This document shows positions 8,163 to 16,136 of a stretch of DNA of 64,000 nt, piece by piece. Under the pieces are notes generated by a model. That model saw only the letters and a list, made by a program, of their open reading frames with translations, was not told where the DNA came from and did not search any database. The stretch's first letter is position 1. Each line of letters opens with the position of its first letter. Source of the DNA: Shewanella halifaxensis HAW-EB4 (GTDB lineage Bacteria > Pseudomonadota > Gammaproteobacteria > Enterobacterales > Shewanellaceae); contig NC_010334.1 of assembly GCF_000019185.1 (NCBI RefSeq), positions 2,542,001 through 2,606,000 of the forward strand, read 5' to 3'. The position numbers and the translations under genes were made by a program.

Positions 8163-10283
8163 TTATAGTTTTATCGCGGCATTCATCCCAGAAGCAATAG
8201 CGCCTTCAATATAATTGACAGCACTGCTATCTCCGATAGAACTCACTTTGAAGCCCTCATCAACTAATATTTGCTCAAAAGTGCTGTTTGGGGTCGCACC
8301 TTGGGCCATGATGACACTATCACTGTCTAACAGTTGCAATTTGCCTTCTTTATCAGTGAAAGTTACAGTTTTGGCGTCAATTTTATTCACGGATGCATTG
8401 TTAATGATTGTTACGCCTAGTTCATTGTGTTCTTGGAGGATCCGCCAACGACGTACAATAGAAAGTTCACTTCCTAAGTCTCTTGTTGCTTCAAGAATGG
8501 TGACATTACGCCCTCGAAGTGCCAAGAACTCTGCCAGTTCCAGCCCAACAAGCCCGCCCCCAATAACGGCGATATTTTTACCCAGCGGCATCCATAATTT
8601 AGAAAGTTGACGGCAAGCATCTAAACTTGATGTTACGCCACTGACTGAACCGGCATTGAACATAGCGCGTTGTGATAAAGAAAGCTTCTGCTTAGCAATA
8701 TCTTTACCTTCACCAGTCATTAGTTTGCGTAATTCATCACCAGACCAAACGTGTTGCAACTGTGACCCTTCTATATTTGGTGAAGTGCGCAATGCCCCTA
8801 CAGCAAGAAATACTTCATCGGGTTGAAGTTGGCTGAGCAATTCAACAGATACCTCAGTATTAAGCTGAATATCAACGTTTGATTGCTTAAGCTGATTAAT
8901 TTGGTATTCGAGCAATTTGCCATTTTCAGGGTAGGTCATAGAGGCGAAAAACAGCGTGCCACCCAGGCGTGAAGCACGCTCAATTAGGGTCACTCTATGG
9001 CCTCGGTCACTCGCGACTTTGGCTGCTTCCATCCCGCTAGGACCCGCGCCTACTATAACGACATGTTTGGCTTTGTCAGTAGCAATGATATTGAGGGTTG
9101 ATTCATGTCCAGTTCTTGGGTTTACCGCACACTTCACCCTTTGATTAATAAAAATTTGGCTGACACAGGCATAACAATATATGCAGGGGCGGATATCCTG
9201 AGCACGGTTATTAATAATTTTGTTTGGTAACTGTGGGTCGGCAAGCAGTTTCCTCGCCATTGCGACAAAGGCAATTTGGCCGCTCCCAATGGCTTTATTG
9301 GCTACATCGGGTTCTAAGCGACCCACAGCGGTAACCGGTATTGAAACATGCTTACTAACCATTGCAGCCCAATCAAGAAAGCCAGCGGGCTTTTGTACTA
9401 ATGGGGCTTCGGTGAATGCATCACCACGGTTGATAGTGGCGTAGGCAGAAATACTGATAGCATTAAGTCCAGCAGCCTCAACTAGTTTTGCCACTTCAAT
9501 ACAGTCTTCAATGGTTATCCCACCTGGTGTACGTAACTCTGCAGCATCGAGCCTTAGCCAAACGGGATAATCGTTACCAACTTGTTCACGTACAGCTGCA
9601 ATGACTTCGAGTAAAAGTCGCGCTCGATTTTCGAGGTTGCCACCATACTGGTCGTCACGTTTGTTGTAATAAGAAGATAAAAAACCGGCAATAATGTAAC
9701 TATGAGCTGCGTGGATTTCTACGCCGTCAAAGCCTGCTTGTTTAGCCCTAAGTGCGGCTGATGCAAACCAAGCCACCATTTGCTTGATGTCATCCTCGTC
9801 CATAACCCGAATCTTGATCTGGCCACCGGCTTTAGGCCGAATAAAACTAGCCAGTTCGTTATGGGTCAGCGTTTTCATCATATCGCTATTGGTCGCTGGA
9901 GGCATGGATGGTACCCATAAGTCACGGCCTTCGGCTAAATCTCTAACCGCAGTCTTACCTGCATGCTGTAACTGGATAGCGATTTTTGCACCATGCTTAT
10001 GGACACGGTCGGTTAACTGTTTTAGACCGGGAATAAACTCATCTGTTGAAATGCCAACTTGGTAAGGCTCTGCGGTACCTGAGGGATAAGCAATCGCACC
10101 CACCCCCATGGTTAATAGCGCTGCGCCACCTTTTGCTCTTTCTTCATAAAAAGCTTGAATGCGTTCACCGCAATGACCGTTAGACTCGGCAAAATTGGAT
10201 CCCATAGGAGCCATTACCATACGGTTTTTTAGAGATAAATTGCCTATTTTTCCGGGTTTGAGTAAATGTTCGAAGTGTGCCAT
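8163..10283 (-). CDS. NADH:flavin oxidoreductase, 2,4-dienoyl-CoA reductase / BaiCD-BaiH type
   Basis: 706 residues in the OYE-plus-disulfide-reductase layout. The N-terminal FMN TIM barrel (about 1-350) includes EIHAAHSYIIAGFLSS. An iron-sulfur site follows in CIYCYACVSQIF...CAVNP, and then two Rossmann segments (VVIVGAGPSGMEAA and IAVIGGGLVGLELAEF) for FAD and NAD(P)H. The cysteine spacing C-x2-C-x2-C-x11-C is the trimethylamine-dehydrogenase pattern rather than the x3 spacing of E. coli FadH. In a steroid cluster this could reduce or oxidise a ring double bond, as the bile-acid BaiCD/BaiH enzymes do, or act as a dienoyl-CoA reductase. It lies 161 bases downstream of the hsaD-like gene on the same strand. 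Confidence 0.82.
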   Translation of the reverse strand: MAHFEHLLKPGKIGNLSLKNRMVMAPMGSNFAESNGHCGERIQAFYEERAKGGAALLTMGVGAIAYPSGTAEPYQVGISTDEFIPGLKQLTDRVHKHGAKIAIQLQHAGKTAVRDLAEGRDLWVPSMPPATNSDMMKTLTHNELASFIRPKAGGQIKIRVMDEDDIKQMVAWFASAALRAKQAGFDGVEIHAAHSYIIAGFLSSYYNKRDDQYGGNLENRARLLLEVIAAVREQVGNDYPVWLRLDAAELRTPGGITIEDCIEVAKLVEAAGLNAISISAYATINRGDAFTEAPLVQKPAGFLDWAAMVSKHVSIPVTAVGRLEPDVANKAIGSGQIAFVAMARKLLADPQLPNKIINNRAQDIRPCIYCYACVSQIFINQRVKCAVNPRTGHESTLNIIATDKAKHVVIVGAGPSGMEAAKVASDRGHRVTLIERASRLGGTLFFASMTYPENGKLLEYQINQLKQSNVDIQLNTEVSVELLSQLQPDEVFLAVGALRTSPNIEGSQLQHVWSGDELRKLMTGEGKDIAKQKLSLSQRAMFNAGSVSGVTSSLDACRQLSKLWMPLGKNIAVIGGGLVGLELAEFLALRGRNVTILEATRDLGSELSIVRRWRILQEHNELGVTIINNASVNKIDAKTVTFTDKEGKLQLLDSDSVIMAQGATPNSTFEQILVDEGFKVSSIGDSSAVNYIEGAIASGMNAAIKL

Positions 10284-10444
10284 TGGTAGTCTCTCAAATT
10301 ATTGTCTTTATAATCGTTATTAGTTTTCGGTTAGTTTTCGATCAGTAGTTAATAGGTAGAAGGCTGTCCGAATTACAGAAAAACCTAAACACCCAATATG
10401 TAAACTGATAAAGCTTTAAACGCTGCAATATAAGTGCAGGTATC

Positions 10445-11281
10445 TTAACCATGCTTGAGAAAATCGAGACAAGTACGATTAAATAAATCTTGATGCTCTA
10501 CTTGGATCCAATGTCCACAACGGTTAAGTAATAGAAACCTCGCGTTAGGCGCATTGTCTAAGAACTTATCGACTCCAGCAGGAGGGTTAAAATTGTCATT
10601 TGTGCCCCAAAAACCCAAGATAGGGCATTCAATTAGCCGCAATTGGTCAGTCATATTTGGCACTAACATGGTAGAAAAGAGGTTTTTAGGCTGGGTCTTA
10701 GCGACGTCTGCGCGCTCACGGAGAGTATTGTCATCAAGTTGTGATGTATCAAATAGCTGAAGGTGCATTACTTTACGCATCTCTTCAACACCCATAGGTC
10801 CTTGGCCATAAATTTCGACCATTTTCTGGATACCTATCATCTTAAAGTAGGTTTCTCGCTCTTCAACGCCGCCCGGTGCCATTAAAATAAGTTGTTCAAC
10901 ACTTTGTGGGTATTTAAGTGCCTGACCTAATGCAATCGCTCCACCTAAAGAGTTACCTAATAATGTGCAATGACTAATCCCTGTTTTGACCAAAAACTGG
11001 TTTAATGTTTCTACAAAAAACGCTAAATCATAATTGATGTCATCAGGTTTATCTGACTGACCGAAACCAGGAAGGTCGAGTACGATGTTTCTAAAGCCTG
11101 CTTTTTCAAAAACGGGATAATTACCTTTAAAGTTACTATGGCCACTCGCACCAGGTCCACTGCCATGAATCCATAAGACCGTTTTACCTTCTCCTTGGTC
11201 TAAATAGTGCAAGGTGAGGCCATTATCAAGAGTGACAAATTTTCCTTGAACCGTATTAGAATCTGCGTGTGAGCTGTTCAT
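10445..11281 (-). CDS. hsaD: HsaD/TesD-like meta-cleavage product hydrolase
   Basis: 278-residue alpha/beta hydrolase of the meta-cleavage-product class. It has the oxyanion motif HGSGPGASGHSNF and the nucleophile elbow GNSLGG with Ser111. Asp229 in FWGTNDNFNPP and His257 in CGHWIQVEH complete the triad. Enzymes of this family hydrolyse the C-C bond of the ring-cleavage product made by HsaC/TesB (4,9-DSHA), giving a hydroxydienoate and the HIP fragment. An HsaC-like dioxygenase is encoded in the same cluster at 17265. The gene has its own upstream copy of the 18-bp motif and is transcribed divergently from block 3. Confidence 0.87.
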   Translation of the reverse strand: MNSSHADSNTVQGKFVTLDNGLTLHYLDQGEGKTVLWIHGSGPGASGHSNFKGNYPVFEKAGFRNIVLDLPGFGQSDKPDDINYDLAFFVETLNQFLVKTGISHCTLLGNSLGGAIALGQALKYPQSVEQLILMAPGGVEERETYFKMIGIQKMVEIYGQGPMGVEEMRKVMHLQLFDTSQLDDNTLRERADVAKTQPKNLFSTMLVPNMTDQLRLIECPILGFWGTNDNFNPPAGVDKFLDNAPNARFLLLNRCGHWIQVEHQDLFNRTCLDFLKHG

Positions 11282-11389
11282 TGATTGTTCCTTATCACCA
11301 TAATTAACGACCTGAAGTTAGATCTTAACTAATCAGGCGTAGTCAATTGCTAAAATTAGTCTAATCCTCTAATTCAGCTAAAATTTTGG

Positions 11390-11407
11390 CATCGTCCATA
11401 CAGACCA
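11390..11407 (-). promoter_or_regulatory. Candidate operator, copy A (hsaD side)
   Basis: On the minus strand this reads TGGTCTGTATGGACGATG, matching the TAGTC-N6-GACGATG motif with one change. The GACGATG end points to the hsaD-like gene, whose start is about 110 bases downstream. See copies B, C and D. Confidence 0.6.
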
Positions 11408-11492
11408 CAGAGTAATAACTTTGCTTTTTATTCAGCCAATACAAGCCTACCTAGCAGTGAAAAACATTTTAATTAACACTCATAAATGAGTT

Positions 11493-11510
11493 TAGTCTTC
11501 TTGGACGATG
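11493..11510 (+). promoter_or_regulatory. Candidate operator, copy B (SDR/fadD/aldolase operon)
   Basis: TAGTCTTCTTGGACGATG lies 89 bases before the ATG of the SDR gene that opens block 3. It is oriented opposite to copy A in the same divergent intergenic region (11282-11599), each copy facing its own gene. A TTGACA follows at 11518-11523, but no convincing -10 hexamer was found. Confidence 0.6.
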
Positions 11511-11599
11511 TCTAGTTTTGACACCTATACCAACATGTTTCTCACAATATGGTCCGTTAATACAACAACCAAATACCGTCAGTCCAATTTGGAGAGAGC

Positions 11600-12343
11600 A
11601 TGAAACATAAAGATAAAGTAATTTTTGTCACAGGTGCAGGTCAAGGAATGGGACTGGCAATGGTGAAGTTATTCGCCGAGCAAGGCGCCAAAGTTGCCGC
11701 TATCGATATTAATGAAGCTGCAGCCAAGCAAGTTGCCGAGCAACAAAGTGCAGAGTCTGGCAGTGAGGTTATCGGCATTGGTTGCGATATTTCTCAATCT
11801 AGTTCAGTACGAGACGCGATTGCCGAGGTGGTGCAGCGCTTGGGGAGTGTTGATGTTGTGATTAATAACGCCGGCATTGGTTCAATTGATTCATTTATCG
11901 ATACCCCCGATGAAAATTGGCACAAGGTCATTAATGTAAACCTTACCGGCACATTCTATTGTTGCCGTGAAGCTGCCCGTGTCATGAAAGAGCAGGGGAG
12001 CGGTTGTATCATTAATATTTCAAGTACAGCGGTGATGTCAGGTGATGGCCCTAGTCATTATTGTGCATCTAAAGCAGGGGTGATTGGACTTACCCGCTCA
12101 ATAGCAAAAGAACTTGCTGCAAGTGGCATTCGCGTCAACACCATCGTTCCAGGTCCAACCAATACGCCAATGATGGCAGATATTCCAGAAGAGTGGACTC
12201 AGCAGATGATCAACGCTATTCCATTAGGCCGTATGGGAGAACCCGAGGATATCGCAAAGCTTGCGTCTTTTATTGCCAGTGAAGATGCCTCTTTCATTAC
12301 CGGGCAAAATTTGGCAGTTAATGGCGGCATGGCATTTTTGTAA
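11600..12343 (+). CDS. SDR oxidoreductase, probable hydroxysteroid dehydrogenase
   Basis: 247-residue classical short-chain dehydrogenase. Visible elements are the coenzyme motif TGAGQGMG, Asp36 after the second strand (AAIDIN, suggesting NAD), NNAGIG, the Ser in ISSTA, the catalytic Tyr-Lys in HYCASKAG, and a closing NGGMAFL. It has TTTGGAGAGAGC before the ATG and opens the block-3 operon, next to a SnoaL/BaiE-like protein and an acyl-CoA synthetase. A 3- or 7-hydroxysteroid dehydrogenase role, or 3-hydroxyacyl-CoA oxidation, would fit. The exact carbon cannot be deduced. Confidence 0.8.
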   Translation: MKHKDKVIFVTGAGQGMGLAMVKLFAEQGAKVAAIDINEAAAKQVAEQQSAESGSEVIGIGCDISQSSSVRDAIAEVVQRLGSVDVVINNAGIGSIDSFIDTPDENWHKVINVNLTGTFYCCREAARVMKEQGSGCIINISSTAVMSGDGPSHYCASKAGVIGLTRSIAKELAASGIRVNTIVPGPTNTPMMADIPEEWTQQMINAIPLGRMGEPEDIAKLASFIASEDASFITGQNLAVNGGMAFL

Positions 12344-12352
12344 GGGATTATC

Positions 12353-12979
12353 ATGACGGATTCTATAGAAAAACGAATTGATCGTCTTGAATCAATAGAA
12401 GAAATTCGCCAGTTAGCCGGGAAATATTCTTTGTCTTTAGATATGCGAGATCTTGATGCTCATGTTGGTTTATTCGCTGAAGATATTCGCGTTGGCAGAG
12501 AAAAAGTCGGTAGAGCTCATTTAAAAAGTTGGGTTGATAGCACGCTGAGGGATCAGTTTACTGGGACTTCACATCATATTGGTCAACATATCATTGAATT
12601 TATTGATGAAGATCATGCTATCGGAGTTGTCTACTCTAAAAACGAACATGAAACTGGCACCGAATGGGTTTTGATGCAGATGCTTTACTGGGACGATTAT
12701 GAGCGAATTGAGGGCAGATGGTATTTCAGGCGTAGATTGCCTTGTTATTGGTACGCTTCAGATCAAAATAAACCGCCAATCGGCGATACGAAGATGCGTT
12801 GGCCTGGCAAAACCTGTTATTCAGGGACCTTTCATGACCTATTCCCGAGCTGGAAGGCGTTTTGGTCACAGCGACCTAATACAAGTGAATTGCCTAATGT
12901 CGCAATCCCTGCGCCTTTAGAGCAATTTTTAAACATGATGCGTAAAGATACTCCTGCACCCAAGATCCGGGTCAAATAG
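12353..12979 (+). CDS. SnoaL-like protein, candidate hydroxysteroid dehydratase (BaiE/Hsh2-type)
   Basis: 208 residues with a SnoaL/NTF2-like cone fold in the first 130 or so: an N-terminal helix (IEKRIDRLESIEEIRQLAGKY), then alternating strands and a final WYFRRRLPCYWY strand. Tyr25 and Asp30 are spaced as Tyr30 and Asp35 of the bile-acid 7alpha-dehydratase BaiE. His74/His75 follow in GTSHHIGQH, and an Arg cluster lies at about 126-128. The tail beyond about 140 is rich in Trp and Pro. The gene is 9 bases after an SDR and before the CoA ligase. Steroid dehydratase is inferred from fold, residues and context. A ring-hydroxylating or isomerase-like SnoaL role is the alternative. Confidence 0.6.
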   Translation: MTDSIEKRIDRLESIEEIRQLAGKYSLSLDMRDLDAHVGLFAEDIRVGREKVGRAHLKSWVDSTLRDQFTGTSHHIGQHIIEFIDEDHAIGVVYSKNEHETGTEWVLMQMLYWDDYERIEGRWYFRRRLPCYWYASDQNKPPIGDTKMRWPGKTCYSGTFHDLFPSWKAFWSQRPNTSELPNVAIPAPLEQFLNMMRKDTPAPKIRVK

Positions 12980-13044
12980 TATTTTCTGGCTTATATGAGC
13001 AGCTATTACATGCAAATTAGCCTCACCATTAATAAGGACATGAT

Positions 13045-14910
13045 GTGAAAATTAAAAACCACAGTGGAGTGCCCTTGGCTTCCATGGAAGAGACTCAGAC
13101 AAAGAGTGATAAACGCTCTGCTGCTGCGCAACTTATTAAACCTTATGCAAATTATACAATAGCAGATAGGTTGGAACAGCAAGCGCTGTCGCAAACAGAT
13201 AAGACGTTTCTTGTTTATAATGGCAAGCACTACAGTTACGCTGAAGTCGATCAACGTGCAAACCAAGTCGCTAACCTGGCTGCATCTCGCGGGTTAAATA
13301 GCGGTGATGTGTGCGCCATGGTGCTTGAAAATAGACCCGAGTTCTTCTTTATTTGGTTTGGATTGACCAAAATAGGGGTCATCGTTGCGTTTATTAATTC
13401 ACAGGTTCATGGAGCTCCTTTATCCCATGCGATTAAAGAAACTGAAGCGAGTGCAGTGATTGTTGGTGAAGAATGTGCTCACTTAGTCAGTAAAACAATG
13501 AGTGAAGTTGCAGATTGCTCATTGTTACAGGTACCTCTTTGGTTAGCATCTGATGTTGAAAAAACTGCATCCAAAGATGACCTCGAGTACTTCGATACAA
13601 ACTTATCCTTAAATTACGGTGACTACAGTCATGAATTTAATTCAAAGGAAAGTCGAAAAGGTATAACGGCCGAAACACCGAGCTTACTTATTTTTACCTC
13701 TGGTACGACCGGACTACCTAAAGCTGCCATATATAGTCATATGCGCTGGTTATGTTCAGGTGATGTCATGTCGGTGACAATTGATGCTTCCGCATCTGAT
13801 GTGTTTTACGTTTGTTTGCCTATGTATCATGGTGCAGCGGCTACCTCTGTAACATCAACAGCTTTAGCCGCCGGAGCAAGTATTGTTGTTAGACGTAAAT
13901 TTAGTGTCCGAGAGTTTTGGTTAGATGTACAACAAAACGGCATCACCGTATGTCAGTACATTGGTGAGATCTGTCGTTATTTACTTAATGATGATGACAC
14001 AAGAAATCAAGGCAAAGGCCTGAAAGATCATTCATTACGTTGCATGCTTGGTGCAGGGTTTAGTGGAGACTCTTGGCAAAGCTGGATCAATAAATTCGGT
14101 GAGATGGATATTTTTGAAGGCTGGGGCTCTACAGAGGCTAATACAAATTTAATCAACTTAGACAATTATATCGGTTCATGTGGAAGGGTCGCTGATTGGA
14201 ATAAAACTAATTTTCGTCTAGTTAAATTTAATACTGATTCAGAGAGTCATGAAAAAGACGCTAATGGCCACTATATACCATGTAAAAGTGGCGAGGTAGG
14301 CGAGGCTATAGGCATGATTATTAATCATCCTGAATTTGGTGGCGGACGCTTTGAAGGCTACACCTCGAGTAATGCAACAGAGCAAAAAATACTCACAGAT
14401 GTATTTACCAAGGGCGACGCATATTGGCGCTCCGGTGACTTATTGCGTTTTGATGACAATGGATATTTCTATTTTGTCGATAGGATCGGTGACACCTATC
14501 GTTGGAAGAGCGAGAACGTGTCAACTCAAGAAGTCGCAAATGAATTAAGCGGGTTAGCAGGTCTTGAACTTATCAATATTTATGGTGTTCAAGTGCCAGA
14601 ACATGAAGGGCGAGCAGGGATGGCCGCGGTAGTCATGCAACAAGGGATTGATTTCGACCCAAATGCATTTTATGCGTTTACCGAGGCTAAATTACCTCGT
14701 TACGCTGCGCCACAATTTATAAGAGTTAGCAGCGTTGCAGACATGACTTCAACCTATAAGTTACGCAAGATTGATTTGCAAAAACAAGGATATAGCCCGA
14801 TAGGTTGTGAGGATCCAATTTTTATCCGCAATGATAAATCGGGAACTTATGAATGTTACTCTGAAGAAGCGTTAACAGCTGTCGGTTTTCAGCCGTTTAA
14901 ACATGTGTAA
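13045..14910 (+). CDS. Acyl-CoA synthetase of the very-long-chain/FATP type, probable steroid-CoA ligase
   Basis: 621-residue AMP-forming ligase. The P-loop IFTSGTTGLPKAAIYSH lies at about 216-232, followed by GAGFSGDSW and EGWGSTE in the adenylation core. YWRSGDLLRFDDNGYFYFVDRIGDTYRWKSE is split across the hinge, ending in the FATP-type YRWKSENVSTQEVA motif. The GTG start at 13045 is 6 bases after AAGGA. FATP-type ligases activate steroid side-chain carboxylates in known pathways (FadD17/FadD19/CasG). Two side-chain aldolase genes flank this block, so side-chain activation is the best guess. Activation of the HIP propionate is less likely by family. Confidence 0.82.
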   Translation: MKIKNHSGVPLASMEETQTKSDKRSAAAQLIKPYANYTIADRLEQQALSQTDKTFLVYNGKHYSYAEVDQRANQVANLAASRGLNSGDVCAMVLENRPEFFFIWFGLTKIGVIVAFINSQVHGAPLSHAIKETEASAVIVGEECAHLVSKTMSEVADCSLLQVPLWLASDVEKTASKDDLEYFDTNLSLNYGDYSHEFNSKESRKGITAETPSLLIFTSGTTGLPKAAIYSHMRWLCSGDVMSVTIDASASDVFYVCLPMYHGAAATSVTSTALAAGASIVVRRKFSVREFWLDVQQNGITVCQYIGEICRYLLNDDDTRNQGKGLKDHSLRCMLGAGFSGDSWQSWINKFGEMDIFEGWGSTEANTNLINLDNYIGSCGRVADWNKTNFRLVKFNTDSESHEKDANGHYIPCKSGEVGEAIGMIINHPEFGGGRFEGYTSSNATEQKILTDVFTKGDAYWRSGDLLRFDDNGYFYFVDRIGDTYRWKSENVSTQEVANELSGLAGLELINIYGVQVPEHEGRAGMAAVVMQQGIDFDPNAFYAFTEAKLPRYAAPQFIRVSSVADMTSTYKLRKIDLQKQGYSPIGCEDPIFIRNDKSGTYECYSEEALTAVGFQPFKHV

Positions 14911-14922
14911 TCAGGAGGATAA

Positions 14923-16134
14923 ATGGGATTATTAGGAAACGCAGCCATTGTAGGGGCTGCTCAGTATAAACCTGAAAAATATCAAACGGCACCACAGATG
15001 TTTCACTTGGAACAGGTTGCTGACTTAGCTAATCAAGCGTTGCAAGATGCGGGTTTAGGGCTAAATGAACTAGACGGATTAGTTATTAGTGGTCCTCAGT
15101 TCCACGAGGCTTCAATTTTTGTGCCTGCAATGGCTGCAGAATACCTAGGTATTGAGGTTAACTTTGCCGAAGTAGTCGATCTTGGTGGCTGTACTTCTGT
15201 GGGCATGATTTGGCGTGCAGCAGCAGCTATTGAGTTAGGCCTCTGCCAGGCTGTACTTTGTGTCATACCAGCACGTATGGCACCGTTAGCTCCGAATGAA
15301 GATCCAGCTTGGATGGCTGAAGCGATGCGTTACGGTGGTCATAGTACCGCTTTTGGTGCACCAGAAGCAGAGTTTGATATCCCATATGGTCATGTAGGTC
15401 AAAACAGTGGCTACGCAATGATTGCACAGCGTTACGCAGCCAAATATGGTTACGACCCTGTTGCTATGGCTAAAATAGCGGTTGATCAGCGCACCAATGC
15501 TCAATATCACCCCGATGCTATTTTTAAGGGAAAAACGTTAACTGTTGAAGAGGTTCTTGCCAGCAAAAAGGTGGCGGATCCTTTACATGTATTGGAAATC
15601 GTTATGCCAGTAGCAGGTGGTGCTGCGGTCATCGTTACCTCAAAAGAGGTGGCTACTAGGTCAAAGAATCGTCCCGCTTTTGTGACCGGTTTTGGCGAAC
15701 GCTTATCATATAAATCCCCCTCGTATGCGCAAGAGATGACGGTAACGCCATTAGCACAAGCCGCTAAGCAGGCATTCACTATGGCAGGTCTAAAGCCCTC
15801 GGATATGCAGGCCGCTCAAATTTATGATTGTTATACCATTACGGTATTGCTTTCGCTTGAGGATGCAGGTTTCTGTCCAAAGGGGGAAGGAATGAAGTTC
15901 GTCAGAGATCATGATCTCACGTGGCAAGGCGATTTTCCGCTTAATACCCACGGTGGCCAGTTAAGCTTTGGTCAATCAGCCTCTGCAGGCGGAATGTCAC
16001 AAGTTATTGAAGCATTTCACCAAATTTCGGGGCGTGCAGAGGGGCGGCAAATAAAGGACTGTGACAATGTATTTGTTAGCGGTACAGGCGGCGTGATGAG
16101 TGAGCAAGGCGCACTGATTTTACAAGGAGGCTAA
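14923..16134 (+). CDS. Second Ltp/SCP-x-like steroid aldolase
   Basis: 403 residues of the thiolase-like family, with AGGAGGATAA before the ATG. It has VVDLGGCTSVGMIWRAAAAIE where thiolases have their nucleophile loop, and the C-terminal NTHGGQLSFGQSASAGG and VSGTGGVMSEQGA. The degradative-thiolase Cys/His/Cys set is absent, so an aldolase or lipid-transfer-like role is likelier than thiolysis. It is immediately followed by a DUF35-MaoC protein, the partner type needed by Ltp2-like aldolases. A second retro-aldol step is known in cholate side-chain degradation (Pseudomonas Chol1, Sal1/Shy1), which makes this pair a candidate for it. Confidence 0.8.
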   Translation: MGLLGNAAIVGAAQYKPEKYQTAPQMFHLEQVADLANQALQDAGLGLNELDGLVISGPQFHEASIFVPAMAAEYLGIEVNFAEVVDLGGCTSVGMIWRAAAAIELGLCQAVLCVIPARMAPLAPNEDPAWMAEAMRYGGHSTAFGAPEAEFDIPYGHVGQNSGYAMIAQRYAAKYGYDPVAMAKIAVDQRTNAQYHPDAIFKGKTLTVEEVLASKKVADPLHVLEIVMPVAGGAAVIVTSKEVATRSKNRPAFVTGFGERLSYKSPSYAQEMTVTPLAQAAKQAFTMAGLKPSDMQAAQIYDCYTITVLLSLEDAGFCPKGEGMKFVRDHDLTWQGDFPLNTHGGQLSFGQSASAGGMSQVIEAFHQISGRAEGRQIKDCDNVFVSGTGGVMSEQGALILQGG

Positions 16135-16136
16135 TG

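Noticed and set aside
8215..8610. 131-residue + strand frame opposite the flavoprotein
   Set aside because: Shadow of the conserved FAD/NAD-binding domain on the minus strand.
10284..10444. A fifth copy of the 18-bp motif before the flavoprotein gene
   Set aside because: Only GTCC and AGA-like fragments are present; the GTC-N6-GAC core is not, so the gene is more likely read through from hsaD.
14923..16134. Annotation as a true thiolase
   Set aside because: The Cys nucleophile motif and the GHP and CxGGG motifs of degradative thiolases are absent; the protein is SCP-x/Ltp-like and sits beside a DUF35 partner.
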